64,000 nt of DNA from Hyphomicrobiales bacterium (GTDB lineage Bacteria > Pseudomonadota > Alphaproteobacteria > Rhizobiales > Rhizobiaceae): contig UICE01000012.1 of the NCBI GenBank assembly GCA_900471815.1, positions 1 to 64,000 on the forward strand, in the 5' to 3' direction. The number at the start of each line of letters is the position of its first letter. Position 1 is the first letter of the stretch. The translations under genes were made by a program, and so were the position numbers. This document shows, one piece after another, positions 9,441 through 18,878 of the stretch. The notes under the pieces were generated by a model. The model searched no databases and was not told where the DNA came from. It saw only the letters and a list, made by a program, of their open reading frames with translations.

Positions 9441-11378
9441 TCAGTCACCATTTGCCCTAGCCTTGATAACCTCGTCGTGTTTTTCTTCGATAAGCCTGAA
9501 CATGTCCGTAAACCGACTATCGTATCTTATGGCGTTTAAATCGGAATCGTTCTTGAACCACATTGTTTGGTAGTAGGAGCTTCTAGGCAAAACACACTGC
9601 AGAAGCTGGATGGCTTGCTCAGCGTCGCCGATCAACGAGTATACGCACGCAACGTTGTATTGTGCTACAACATCATCGGGATCAATCGCCAACGCCCGGT
9701 CGGCCCATTCACGGGCACGTTGATCATCGCCAAGATGGGCCCAGGCAAGAGCTCCTCGGTGGGCTGGTCCGGAATTCTCCGGGTTTTGTTTCAATGCCTG
9801 TTCGGCCCGCCATAACGCCACGCGAGCCCAACTTTCGATCTCTGTTGAGTTGCCAAGCGATGCGTAAGCGCTCATCAAGTGAACGGGCGAAAGATAATCA
9901 TCAGGTTTGAGCTCGGCTGCCCGTTTAAAGAACTGTACTGCTGCCTCGAAATTTCCTCGCATGTAATGGAAGCGAGCATAGTGAAAATTTGCCTCGTGCA
10001 GACCCTGATCAATCGCCAGCGCGTGGTGAAAAGAGGCAGCTGCTTCCTCATCTCGACCAGCCTGATGCAGCGCCAATCCACGGGAAGCATATGCTTCGGC
10101 CAAATTTGGGTCCAGCTCAAGGGCCTTGGCCGCCATTGCCGAAATTCGTTCCAACGGAAAATCTTCCGGCTGCCAGTCCCGCAAGGCTGCCTCGCAATCT
10201 GCAATACCAGCATAGGCACGGGCGTAATCGGGGTCCAGTTCCACTGCCTTGCAGAACATGCGCCGTGCCAGGTGAAGATAGGATTTCGTCCAGGCATGAG
10301 AGAATTGCCGCCCACGCAGATAATAAGTGTACGCTTTTACATTCCCTGTTGGCTCGGTCTCGATCGCCTTGCGCTCGTCCGGCAACAGTTTGATTTTCAA
10401 TTGACTGACGATTGCGTAGGTTATTTCATCCTGTATCGCAAAAATATCTGTGAGCTCCCGATCATATCGTTCCGCCCAGACATGACCGCCATACATGGCA
10501 TCAATAAGCTGCCCTGTTATGCGGACGCGTCCTTCAACTTTGCGAACACTGCCTTCCAAAACATAGCGCACACCAAGTTCCTGTGCGACCTGTTTGACTT
10601 TTATGGATTTGCCTTTGTAGGTGAACACGGTATTGCGCGCCACGACATGAAGGCTCGAAACCTTTGACAGATCGGTAATTATGTCTTCGGTAATCCCGTC
10701 GGAAAAATACTCCTGTTCTGGATCGCAGCTCATATTGGTGAATGGCAAGACGGCTATGAATTTCTGAGAATGATCAGGCACGTCAAGCGTTGCGGGTAAA
10801 TCGGAACCTCTTGTGCTCGCCTCGCCAAAACCAACCGTGTAGACTCTGATGTTTTGCTTGATATTTTTAAGGGATTGCTCACCCCGGTCCATGAAACCCA
10901 AATTAAGCCGGGAGCCAATCTGATCGCGAACGGATGCAGCCACGGCAATGCCGCCCGGTTGCGCAATGCTTTCAAGACGCGCGGCGATATTGACACCGTC
11001 GCCAAATATATCGCCATCCTCAACAATTATATCGCCGATATTAATCCCAATGCGCAGTTCAATCCGGCTGTTCTCGTCTACATCGCGGTTGCGTTCCGCC
11101 ATGCCCCTTTGGATATCAGCTGCACACGCAACAGCGTTGACCACACTGGAAAATTCCACCAGCATTCCGTCACCAGTCAGCTTGAAGATCCTGCCGGAAT
11201 GGTCGCTGATCAACGGATCGATAAGTTCGCGGCGATGACGCTTGAAACTGTCGAGCGTTCCCGCCTCGTCAATGCCCATCAAACGGCTGTAGCCGACAAC
11301 GTCAGCGGCGAATATAGCGCTCAGTCGACGTTCCAAATGGCCTCCAGATATCAATTGGCATGTGCAAACGTTTACCAT
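9441..11378 (-). CDS. Class III adenylate cyclase with TolB-like domain and TPR repeats
   Basis: About 645 residues. The N-terminal cyclase homology domain begins HLERRLSAIFAADVVGYSRL. Metal-binding Asp residues sit in ADVVGYS and TGDGMLVEF, and the transition-state Asn/Arg in GDGVNIAARLE, so the catalytic set looks complete. A middle domain (FIAVLPFTNMSCDPEQEYFS, then SDGITEDIITDLSKV) resembles the TolB/FlgO-like module common in these proteins. At least five TPR-like repeats follow (AYAGIADCEAAL, AYASRGLALHQAGR, VAQYNVACVYSLIGD). It likely makes cAMP in response to a protein or ligand bound by the TPR part. The start is uncertain: 11408 is an alternative, and none has a good ribosome site. 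Confidence 0.8.
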   Translation of the reverse strand: MVNVCTCQLISGGHLERRLSAIFAADVVGYSRLMGIDEAGTLDSFKRHRRELIDPLISDHSGRIFKLTGDGMLVEFSSVVNAVACAADIQRGMAERNRDVDENSRIELRIGINIGDIIVEDGDIFGDGVNIAARLESIAQPGGIAVAASVRDQIGSRLNLGFMDRGEQSLKNIKQNIRVYTVGFGEASTRGSDLPATLDVPDHSQKFIAVLPFTNMSCDPEQEYFSDGITEDIITDLSKVSSLHVVARNTVFTYKGKSIKVKQVAQELGVRYVLEGSVRKVEGRVRITGQLIDAMYGGHVWAERYDRELTDIFAIQDEITYAIVSQLKIKLLPDERKAIETEPTGNVKAYTYYLRGRQFSHAWTKSYLHLARRMFCKAVELDPDYARAYAGIADCEAALRDWQPEDFPLERISAMAAKALELDPNLAEAYASRGLALHQAGRDEEAAASFHHALAIDQGLHEANFHYARFHYMRGNFEAAVQFFKRAAELKPDDYLSPVHLMSAYASLGNSTEIESWARVALWRAEQALKQNPENSGPAHRGALAWAHLGDDQRAREWADRALAIDPDDVVAQYNVACVYSLIGDAEQAIQLLQCVLPRSSYYQTMWFKNDSDLNAIRYDSRFTDMFRLIEEKHDEVIKARANGD

Positions 11379-11740
11379 AGCCGCTTGCTTGTGTGATGTC
11401 GCGTCCATCATTCGATTGAACAGCACTAGGAGAAGCCAGGGCTCCCCCCACCAAGCGGACTTTTTTACGACGGCGATGGTTGCCCATTTGCCCGGAACCG
11501 AATTCAAGTGCTGGTTAGATCGTGCAGGGCCCAGCAAGGCAAAGCTGTAACGATCAGCTGAACTGCATCATTCGCGCCTTGGCATTCATTCTGACATCCG
11601 TAGTCGATATCGCGAGCAACCCTTCATACCTTTCCTGTTTCGGCTTAAACGAATTGCGTGGAGATCATTGACCTTGCCTCCACACAGTGAGTTAACCGGT
11701 AGATTATTGCCTACGATTCTTGCGTCAAAGAAGGTACATC

Positions 11741-12037
11741 ATGCGCGCACTTCTCATTTTCAGCTCTCTCATCGCTGGAACCATTGCCGGAATATACCTA
11801 TTCGGAATGATTTGGCGAACAACAGCTCCGGAAGGAACAACGGCAATGGTTGTTGGCGCTGGCATGCCGGTTGTCGTCGGAGCTCTGACTTTTCTTGGTA
11901 CAAAGGCGGCAGATGGCAGGCGGCCAAGCCTGCGCAATCTGCAGACATGGCTCGTTCTTTTGGGAATAGCTGCCTCCGCTGTTGGCCTTTTCGTGCTGTT
12001 GATCGTAGTCGTCTTTCTGGCGGTTCAGCGCGGTTAG
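11741..12037 (+). CDS. Small inner-membrane protein, function unknown
   Basis: A 98-residue protein (MRALLIFSSLIAGTIAGIY...) with three predicted membrane helices, at about residues 2-22, 38-55 and 70-93. A short polar loop GTKAADGRRPSLRN lies between the last two. The ATG follows GAAGG with suitable spacing; an in-frame TTG 21 bases upstream is less likely. I recognise no family. It stands alone between the cyclase, which runs the other way, and the lyase cluster that ends toward it. Coding is supported by helix pattern and ribosome site only. Confidence 0.5.
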   Translation: MRALLIFSSLIAGTIAGIYLFGMIWRTTAPEGTTAMVVGAGMPVVVGALTFLGTKAADGRRPSLRNLQTWLVLLGIAASAVGLFVLLIVVVFLAVQRG

Positions 12038-12406
12038 AATCCAGGTAGAAACGACCGATCCTAAAGAAAACAGCGGCGCACATTGTTGGGCTTCGGCAAG
12101 CTGATATTTAGTGAGCCCCCGGACGCAATCGAATGCGGATCCGTGCATATGGGCCACTGAGCGGGCGCTCTAACTCCCATGGCTATCCAAGAAGTTCTCG
12201 AGATGATTCTGGCACCCTACCGCATTCAGTTGGCCCAGCCCCAAACAAGACTGATATTTTGGAACCAGTTGAAGTGCGGGTCGATTTAGCACCATCAATC
12301 ATCTTCGTGGAGGTGGACATCTATCTTCCTCCCAACCATCGCGCTTCATGCATTAGCTTGCACAGTGGACCCACCACAACCTTGCCCTGACAGCTTGATG
12401 CCACGT
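12038..12406. other. Gene-free interval
   Basis: 369 bases between the small membrane protein and the end of the lyase gene. I see no convincing gene, RNA, repeat or strong hairpin. One short open frame (12133-12390) has no ribosome site and no recognisable motif. Confidence 0.5.
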
Positions 12407-13876
12407 TCAGCCACGGCTCAGAGAATAGACGAGTTGGGAGAGATCATCGCTGAGTGCCCGGTCTTCAACAAGCCGGGCTGACGAGCTGCGCACGAACCGA
12501 TGTATCTGCAAGATCGCCGGGCCACAACTATGTTCGGGTTTGAGGTCAACGGCTTGTGCGGCGGCGAGGAATTCACAAGCTACAATCTGCCGCCAGAGAT
12601 CAATCATGTCGGCGCATTTTGAAACGGCCAGTACCGATTGGGTAGCGTGATCCTCCACACCCTCCGAAACCGGCAGGAAATCGAGCATGACCGGGTTGGC
12701 TTTATGGCGAATGGCGGCCAATAATGCGACGACAGTTTTTTGCAGCGGCACGAAACCGGCTGAAGCTCCGCCCACAGCACTGAGATATTTTGGAAGTCCG
12801 TTGCGCGATGAGCCAGTCAGTTGAATAAACCGTGCAGCGCTGGCAGCGGCGACTTGTGCTATTGCAAGGCCCAAAGTCTCGAAAGCCAGTGCCAATGCGG
12901 GTGTGTGAAAATTGCCGGTTGAAAGCACCCGCTCTTCATCGATGACCACGAGCGGATTATCTGCCGCTGCATTCAGTTCGATTTCAACTGAGTGCTTTGC
13001 TCCTTCCAGCGCCGTCGACAATGCTCCATGGATTGAAGGAATGCAGCGCAGGCTTAAGGGATCCTGTATGGCAGGGCTGGTCGTATGTAATGCCGAACCA
13101 TCAAGCAAGGCCGTCAGTTGTTCTGCTTCTTCGATTTGACCGGAGGCAGCCCGTGCACGTTGCAGCACCGGTGCGAGAATAAGTGGATTGCCACCCAAGC
13201 CTTCAAAACTCAAGGCTGCTGCCTGACGCTGAAAATCAAAAAGCGCCAATGCATCAAAGACAACAAGTGCGCCCTGCCCGACCGATACGGCTGAAGCATT
13301 AAGGAGCGAAAGCCCATCTTTTGGACCAAGCTGCGACGGGAGGAGACCGGCCAATTCAAGTGCAGACGCAGATGGGTAAACCTGCCCTTGATACTCTGAA
13401 TGTCCCTCACCTATCATGCCTTGGGCAAGTGCCGATAATAATACCAGATCACCTGCTCCAATCGATCCAATTGAGGGCATTACGGGGTGAACCTGTTTAT
13501 TCAGCAGAGCGAGCAGATCTGTAAATACGGCAGGCGAAATACCTGAGCCTCCCGCGACCAGCATTGAAAGCCGTGTGGCCATAACCGCCCGCGTGAGTTC
13601 GCGGGACAAGGGCGTGCCCGCCCCCATACCGCGGCCATGCACCAATTGTTGTTGGAATCCGGTGATATCGCCGCTGACGGGTGTTTTGAGATTGGCGCCG
13701 AGGCCGGTGTTCAACCCATAAATCTGCTGCCCGGATGCGGCTGCCATATCGAGTATAGCGCGCGCTTTTTCCAGCCGTTCATATACCTGCGATGCAATTT
13801 CCACGAACGCATCGTTGCGGGCTATAGCTGCAATATCTGTAATCTTGACGGGGCCGTTACCAAAGACGATATTCAT
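12407..13876 (-). CDS. Histidine/phenylalanine ammonia-lyase-fold enzyme lacking the MIO-forming serine
   Basis: A 489-residue member of the aromatic amino-acid lyase family (HutH/PAL). Conserved landmarks are the catalytic Tyr in YGLNTGLG, QQQLVHGRGMG, DPLSLRCIPSIHG, SDNP-like AADNPLVV, TGNFHTPALA and the late acidic motif GVEDHAT (HutH: NQEDHVS). The region that should read GSVGASGDL reads GSIGAGDL. The Ser of the Ala-Ser-Gly triad is absent, so the electrophilic MIO cofactor cannot form in the usual way. Such an enzyme probably eliminates a better leaving group than ammonia; ergothionase, which releases trimethylamine, is the precedent I know. It is the last gene of the cluster and overlaps the previous one by ATGA. 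Substrate unknown. Confidence 0.8.
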   Translation of the reverse strand: MNIVFGNGPVKITDIAAIARNDAFVEIASQVYERLEKARAILDMAAASGQQIYGLNTGLGANLKTPVSGDITGFQQQLVHGRGMGAGTPLSRELTRAVMATRLSMLVAGGSGISPAVFTDLLALLNKQVHPVMPSIGSIGAGDLVLLSALAQGMIGEGHSEYQGQVYPSASALELAGLLPSQLGPKDGLSLLNASAVSVGQGALVVFDALALFDFQRQAAALSFEGLGGNPLILAPVLQRARAASGQIEEAEQLTALLDGSALHTTSPAIQDPLSLRCIPSIHGALSTALEGAKHSVEIELNAAADNPLVVIDEERVLSTGNFHTPALALAFETLGLAIAQVAAASAARFIQLTGSSRNGLPKYLSAVGGASAGFVPLQKTVVALLAAIRHKANPVMLDFLPVSEGVEDHATQSVLAVSKCADMIDLWRQIVACEFLAAAQAVDLKPEHSCGPAILQIHRFVRSSSARLVEDRALSDDLSQLVYSLSRG

Positions 13877-14892
13877 GCAAACCGCAATCGCTGACCAATA
13901 TTGGCTGTCTTGGCCTTTTCCAACATGGCATAGCCTAGTGCGATATCGCTAAGTGACAGGCCTCGGTGCCAGAACAGAATCGTTTCTCCATCGTCTTCCC
14001 GGCCAGATTTATGCCCGGCAACGATCTGTCCAAGTTCAGCGTGCAGGGTCTTTTCAGAGAGTTTTCCCGCTTCGACATGGGCTCGCAGCGAGCCGAATTT
14101 GCCGCCTTTGCATTGACCCCAGTCGTCGACGACAAGCTTGTCCATTATATCTGTCAACGACAGTTCGACGGCACTCATTGTGCCGTAGGGCACTACAAAC
14201 GCTCCTGGCTTGACCCATTCGGTTTTCAACTTCGGCTCGGGAGATGGCAGCCGCGAGGCTTCGACGATGATGTCCGCGCCTTCAACACAGCTGCGCCAGT
14301 CATTGGTCACTACGATTTTCTTCCCGAGATCGTTCGACAACTTTTCCGCAAAAGTTTCCCGGCTTTCCGGGCGGCGCGAATGGATCCTGATCTCATCAAA
14401 ATCATAGAGATGATTGAGCAGACGCACATTCCAGTAGGCCGTGCCGCGTGCGCCAATGTGTCCGAGAATTTTCGAGTTCTTTCGTGCCAGATGCCTGGCA
14501 CCCAGCGCTGTGATCGCTCCTGTTCGCATGTCGGTAATTGCCGTGGCGTCAATTATGGCAAGTGGAACGCCGGTGCGTGGATCAAACAGATTGAGCACAC
14601 CGAATTCCGAAGGATAATTCTGCTTATAATTATCAACAAAGTCGCCAACGATCTTGACGCCGGCTAAATTCAAAGGTGCAACATACCCCCGTAACACATT
14701 GAAGTGACCATTAAAACTCGCATCCGGCTCGAGATGGACACGGGGTTCGATAACAGTCTGATTATTGCCTTGAGCAGTGAGGGATTTCTCGATGGCGCTC
14801 AGAATTTCGGCATCGGTGAGTGTTAGTGCGTCGATATCGAATGCGTTCAGATAATCGATGTAGACTGGTTTCATGTTTGTTTCTTTGGTCAC
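13873..14892 (-). CDS. Ornithine cyclodeaminase/mu-crystallin family protein
   Basis: A 339-residue NAD(P)-binding protein of the OCD/mu-crystallin family. Its Rossmann segment is ILGHIGARGTAYWNVRLL, followed by DEIRIHSRRPESRETFAEKL and GADIIVEASRLPSPEPKLKTEWVKPG. The first half supplies the substrate-binding barrel (GVPLAIIDATAITDMRTGAITALGARHL). Members deaminate ornithine or alanine-like amino acids or reduce cyclic ketimines. The start overlaps the upstream stop by four bases; a second Met six codons later is possible. Sitting between two flavin monooxygenases and a lyase-fold enzyme, it probably handles an amino- or imino-acid intermediate. The actual reaction cannot be read from sequence. 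Confidence 0.8.
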   Translation of the reverse strand: MTKETNMKPVYIDYLNAFDIDALTLTDAEILSAIEKSLTAQGNNQTVIEPRVHLEPDASFNGHFNVLRGYVAPLNLAGVKIVGDFVDNYKQNYPSEFGVLNLFDPRTGVPLAIIDATAITDMRTGAITALGARHLARKNSKILGHIGARGTAYWNVRLLNHLYDFDEIRIHSRRPESRETFAEKLSNDLGKKIVVTNDWRSCVEGADIIVEASRLPSPEPKLKTEWVKPGAFVVPYGTMSAVELSLTDIMDKLVVDDWGQCKGGKFGSLRAHVEAGKLSEKTLHAELGQIVAGHKSGREDDGETILFWHRGLSLSDIALGYAMLEKAKTANIGQRLRFA

Positions 14893-16214
14893 ACTGCGCG
14901 CTCCGGAATATTAAGACCGAGATTATCACGTAGTGTCCTTCCCTCATATTCTATACGGAAGAGACCACGTCGGCGAAGCTCGGGTAAAACCAAATCAATA
15001 AAATCCCTGAGCGCACCGGGAAAGTAAGCACCCATGACATTAAAGCCATCAGCAGCCTTGCCACGAAAGCGCTCTTCCAGCTCATCAGCGATCTGCCTCG
15101 GTGTGCCGATCAACTGCCAATGACCGCGTGCACCCGCGAATTTGCGGGCAGATTGCCGGATATTGAGGTTCTCCCGCCTGGCCTGATCGACAATCAACTG
15201 CTGACGACTCTGTATTCCGTCGGTCGCAGGCATTTCTGGCAAAGGTCCGTCGAGCGGGTATTGCGACAAATCTTTAATGCTCAGATAGCTGGCCAGTAAT
15301 GCGACGCCGACCTCATCTGGAATGAGGTCCTGCAGGGCCTCATATTTCGCCCTCGCCTCGCTCTCCGAATTCGCGACTATTGGAGAAACACCGGGAAGGA
15401 TTTTGAGGTCGCCGGGCTTTCGACCGAACGCCGGCATCCGGGATTTAAGATCAGCGTAATAGGCCTGCGCTTCTTCGATCGTTTGCGCGGCAGTGAATAC
15501 CACATCTGCTGTGCGCGCTGCCAGATTCTTACCCGCCTCCGATGCGCCAGCCTGTACCATAACCGGGCGTCCCTGCGGTGAGCGCTGGCTGTCCAAAATA
15601 CCAGTTAGGGTGAAATGTTTGCCGTGATGGTCCACGGGATGAAGTTTAGCTGGATCGGCATAAACTCCGTCGCTGATGGTGTGTGCATCACTATCCACAC
15701 CGTCCCACAATGCTGCTGCAGCACCGGCAAATTCTTCTGCCCTTTCATAGCGCTGCGCATGGGGCCTCAATCCGCTGGAAACAAAGTTTTCAGCTTCAAG
15801 TTCACTGGCAGACGTGACTAGGTTCCAGCCTGAGCGCCCGCCACTCAATTGATCTAGCGAAGTGAAGGCGCGTGCCAGACCGTAAGGCTCATTGTAGGTT
15901 GTCGATGCGGTGGCAACCAGCCCGATATGGGATGTATTGACCGCCAATGCAGCCAAAAGCGACAGCGGTTCGAACATTGTCGAGCGTGCCGCCTGACTTG
16001 CGAGATTAGGATCTCGCTCACGTATTGCCGCTGCATCCTCTACGAATACCATGTCAAATTTTGCAGCCTCTGCCATGCGCGCCAATTCGATGAAGTGGTC
16101 GATATTGACTCCCGCATTGGCGATTGCATCCGGATGCCGCCAGGCTGCGATGTGATGCCCTCCCGCCATCAGAAAGGCACCAAGTTTCATCTGCCCTGAA
16201 TTCGTACCAGTCAT
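14889..16214 (-). CDS. Flavin-dependent monooxygenase, NtaA/SnaA/DszA (bacterial luciferase-like) family, copy 2
   Basis: A 441-residue luciferase-like monooxygenase of the nitrilotriacetate/pristinamycin/dibenzothiophene-sulfone group. Typical landmarks are MKLGAFLMAGGHHIAAWRHP, FIELARMAEAAKFDMVFVED, FEPLSLLAALAVNTSHIGL, TSASTTYNEPYGLARAFTSL-type text and SGGRSGWNLVTSAS. These enzymes use FMNH2 from a separate reductase to hydroxylate or cleave C-N or C-S bonds. No reductase gene is visible nearby, so reduced flavin must come from elsewhere. It overlaps both neighbours by ATGA-type junctions, showing tight co-translation. Substrate unknown; the amine-type transporter in the same operon suggests a nitrogenous compound. 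Confidence 0.85.
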   Translation of the reverse strand: MTGTNSGQMKLGAFLMAGGHHIAAWRHPDAIANAGVNIDHFIELARMAEAAKFDMVFVEDAAAIRERDPNLASQAARSTMFEPLSLLAALAVNTSHIGLVATASTTYNEPYGLARAFTSLDQLSGGRSGWNLVTSASELEAENFVSSGLRPHAQRYERAEEFAGAAAALWDGVDSDAHTISDGVYADPAKLHPVDHHGKHFTLTGILDSQRSPQGRPVMVQAGASEAGKNLAARTADVVFTAAQTIEEAQAYYADLKSRMPAFGRKPGDLKILPGVSPIVANSESEARAKYEALQDLIPDEVGVALLASYLSIKDLSQYPLDGPLPEMPATDGIQSRQQLIVDQARRENLNIRQSARKFAGARGHWQLIGTPRQIADELEERFRGKAADGFNVMGAYFPGALRDFIDLVLPELRRRGLFRIEYEGRTLRDNLGLNIPERAV

Positions 16215-17284
16215 GATGCTTGCTCCGTCATAGCAGTTGCCGGATGGGCAGGTCTTGGCAAACTCAGATGCTCGCGCAAAGTTTGTCCAGCATATTCTGA
16301 ACGAAAAATGCTGCGCTTCTGGAGTTCGGGCACGACACTTTCAATGAATGGATCGCGGCCATTGGGCAGAAAGGGGGAAAGGCTGATGAAGCCATCGACC
16401 AGTTCGCTCCACTTTTCCAATTGGTCAGCAATTGCCTGTGCAGTTCCGACCAATTCGATGCCGGAAGTTTGTTCGTTGACCTCGATCAAACCACTGAGCT
16501 CCTGCCGAAGCTTGTTTGCCTCATTCTCGGTCTCGCCAATATAGGGGACGATATTGACTAGGATTTTGATGTGGCTTCGTTTGCGTCCGGTTCGATCAAG
16601 GGCTTCGTGAAAGTTGGTGAGCGTCGATTTCAACTCTTCCGGACTACTTACATCCAGGAAAATCACTTCTGCCTTTTGCGCGGCAAGCTCCAGTGTCTGC
16701 GACCGTAACAGTGTAGCGACTACCGGTTTTGCCTGCGGTGATCGATTGACGTTGAGCGGGCCGCGAACCGTGAAATTTTCACCGACGTGGTTCAACACAT
16801 GCATTTTCTGGGGCAGGAAAAACCGCCCCTTGTTCTTATCATAGACAAAAGCGTCGTCTTCCCAACTGTCCCACAATCTGCTTACGACGTCGATGTACTC
16901 GGCAGCTTTTGCCGAAGCTGATGCTGCGATATAATTCCACCCGGTGCGACCGTGACTGATCGTATCAAGTGAAGCAAATCGTCGCGCCAGATTATATGGC
17001 TCATGCTGATCCATAGCTGCACTGGCTATCAACCCGATTTTGCCTGCCATGGTCGCCAAAGCCGCAATCAGTGTCGTGGGTTCAAACGGAACGGTTTGGG
17101 CTGACAGGTCTTTAACTGGCCTATGGCCAAAATTGTCTGCAAAAAGAACAAAATCCAGTTTTGCATCCTGCGCCCGCTTCACCTGTTCCGAAATTCGATC
17201 GAACCGAAGCGCATTTACCGATCCATTTTTTTGCCATGCAGCAAGATGATGGCCGAACGGCGTGATGGAGGTTCCAAGATGCAT
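16211..17284 (-). CDS. Flavin-dependent monooxygenase, NtaA/SnaA/DszA family, copy 1
   Basis: A 357-residue paralogue of the monooxygenase directly downstream. It has MHLGTSITPFGHHLAAWQKNG, DAKLDFVLFADNFGHRP, FEPTTLIAALATMAGKIGL, SAAMDQHEPYNLARRFASLD and SHGRTGWNYIAASASAKA. It is about 80 residues shorter than copy 2, the difference lying in the middle, but the flavin barrel appears complete. The ATG has an AGGGAG ribosome site and lies 20 bases after the ATPase gene. Two paralogues in tandem may act in sequence or on two parts of one substrate. Family assignment is strong; substrate unknown. Confidence 0.85.
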   Translation of the reverse strand: MHLGTSITPFGHHLAAWQKNGSVNALRFDRISEQVKRAQDAKLDFVLFADNFGHRPVKDLSAQTVPFEPTTLIAALATMAGKIGLIASAAMDQHEPYNLARRFASLDTISHGRTGWNYIAASASAKAAEYIDVVSRLWDSWEDDAFVYDKNKGRFFLPQKMHVLNHVGENFTVRGPLNVNRSPQAKPVVATLLRSQTLELAAQKAEVIFLDVSSPEELKSTLTNFHEALDRTGRKRSHIKILVNIVPYIGETENEANKLRQELSGLIEVNEQTSGIELVGTAQAIADQLEKWSELVDGFISLSPFLPNGRDPFIESVVPELQKRSIFRSEYAGQTLREHLSLPRPAHPATAMTEQAS

Positions 17285-17303
17285 TTTCGCGCTCCCTGCG
17301 CCG

Positions 17304-18236
17304 TCAAACCGAAAAGATGGCGTCGCGGCTAAGTTTACCCGTCACGGTGCCATGTTCGTCGATCACTGCAAGAACGTCGCTATTGGCGGCAACCATCAGT
17401 GCCAGCGCATCGCGCAGATTACTTGTTTGCCTGACGCTCCTTGCATTGTTTGACGGTGCGTCGCCATTCATGGCATCTGCGACAGTAAACAGGCTAAGCC
17501 GCTTGATCGCTCTGTCTATACCGACGAAATTTTCGACAAAAGCGTCTGCTGGATGTGACAGCACAGCGTCTGGCGTATCATATTGAACGATCTTGCCATC
17601 TTTCATGATGGCGATGCGATCGCCTAGCCGGATCGCTTCGTCAAGATCATGCGTCACAAGTACGACCGTCTTTTTCACCCGCTGCAATATCTGGCGAAAC
17701 TCGGCTTGCAGCCTTGTGCGAGCAATCGGGTCAATCGCCCCGAAAGGTTCGTCCATCAGCAGGACGGGAGGATCGGCAGCTAGAGCGCGCGCCACACCGA
17801 TACGCTGACGTTGTCCGCCGGAAAGTTGGCGGGGATAGCGCTTTAGCATTTCGTTAGGATCGAGACCGACCAGATGAAGCAGTTCTTCTGTGCGGCTTTT
17901 GATTCTAGCGTCTTCCCAGCCAAGCAATTTGGGCACCGCCGCAATATTTTGCGCTATGGTCATGTGCGGAAACAGGCCGACCTGCTGAATCACATATCCA
18001 ATATGCCTGCGCAGTTGTACGGGATCAACCTTGGTCACATCCTCGCCGTTGACGATGATCTTGCCTTCGGTCGGATCAATGAGGCGATTGATCATCCGCA
18101 TTGTCGTCGTCTTGCCGCAACCTGATGGTCCGATAAGCGCAGTGGTTGTGCCCTCGGGCACAGCAATTGATAGATCGTCAACCGAGGCAGGCCCGCCATC
18201 GGTGTAGCGTTTGGTGACGTGTTCCATGTTAATCAT
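17304..18236 (-). CDS. Osmoprotectant/quaternary-amine-type ABC transporter ATP-binding protein (OpuBA/ProV-like)
   Basis: A 310-residue ATPase with Walker A GPSGCGKTTTMRMINRLIDP, Q-loop VIQQVGLFPHMT, signature LSGGQRQRIGVARALA, Walker B VLLMDEPFGAIDP and switch His in LVTHDLDEA. The RMINRLI segment after Walker A is characteristic of the glycine-betaine/carnitine/choline ATPases. The C-terminal ~80 residues (DALALMVAANSDVLAVIDEHGTV) look like one CBS-type regulatory module. The gene overlaps the permease stop. It drives uptake of the substrate that the enzymes downstream presumably process. Confidence 0.88.
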   Translation of the reverse strand: MINMEHVTKRYTDGGPASVDDLSIAVPEGTTTALIGPSGCGKTTTMRMINRLIDPTEGKIIVNGEDVTKVDPVQLRRHIGYVIQQVGLFPHMTIAQNIAAVPKLLGWEDARIKSRTEELLHLVGLDPNEMLKRYPRQLSGGQRQRIGVARALAADPPVLLMDEPFGAIDPIARTRLQAEFRQILQRVKKTVVLVTHDLDEAIRLGDRIAIMKDGKIVQYDTPDAVLSHPADAFVENFVGIDRAIKRLSLFTVADAMNGDAPSNNARSVRQTSNLRDALALMVAANSDVLAVIDEHGTVTGKLSRDAIFSV

Positions 18237-18874
18237 GCGGCCGATCTTTCTGAAAAGAAAACTTTCTCGGCAAGGCCAAGGATGAACTCGGTACCAAGTG
18301 CCAAAAGTGCGATTGGAATCGCTCCGACGAGCAGCCGCGACATATCCATCATGCTGATACCAACAGCGATAAAATCGCCAAGGCCGCCTCCGCCAATGAA
18401 TGGCGCGAGTGTTGCTCCTGCCAGCACCTGAACGGCAGCAGTACGTGCTCCAGCAAACATGGCTGGCGCCGCAAGCGGAATACGGATTTTCCGCAGAACC
18501 TGCCCGCGGCTCATGCCCATCCCGATTGCAGCTTCGATCGCATCCGGATCGACATCCCGTAATCCGATAAAGGCATTGAGCAGAATTGGCGGAAGGGCAA
18601 GTACCGTCAGTGCGACAATGGAAGGCAAAAGCCCGATACCCAGCAAAGGCATCATGATCGCAAGAATGGCAAGGCTCGGCACCGTGCGCAGAGCGTTGAC
18701 GATATTGATTACGCTGAAGGCGAGATTACTGCGGTTGATAATCAGGATCGCCAACGGAAGCCCAATAGCAAGCGCAATTCCAAGGGAGACACCCGACATA
18801 ACGAGGTGGCGACCCAGCGCCTGATAAAACTCAGGCTGATGTTCGATTATCCAGGTAAAGGCAGTGCTTAACAT
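18233..18874 (-). CDS. Osmoprotectant-type ABC transporter permease (OpuBB-like), second subunit
   Basis: 213 residues with about five to six membrane helices and the BPD_transp_1 coupling loop (DVDPDAIEAAIGMGMSRGQVLRKIRIPLAAP). Residues NALRTVPSLAILAIMMPLLGIG are typical of OpuB/YehW-type permeases. A gap of four bases separates it from the other permease, and it overlaps the ATPase gene. It forms the membrane channel with the subunit encoded at 18879-19496. Confidence 0.88.
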   Translation of the reverse strand: MLSTAFTWIIEHQPEFYQALGRHLVMSGVSLGIALAIGLPLAILIINRSNLAFSVINIVNALRTVPSLAILAIMMPLLGIGLLPSIVALTVLALPPILLNAFIGLRDVDPDAIEAAIGMGMSRGQVLRKIRIPLAAPAMFAGARTAAVQVLAGATLAPFIGGGGLGDFIAVGISMMDMSRLLVGAIPIALLALGTEFILGLAEKVFFSERSAA

Positions 18875-18878
18875 GCTG

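Noticed and set aside
9879-10667. 262-codon plus-strand frame opposite the adenylate cyclase TPR region
   Set aside because: The minus strand carries clear TPR repeats; the plus-strand text has no motif.
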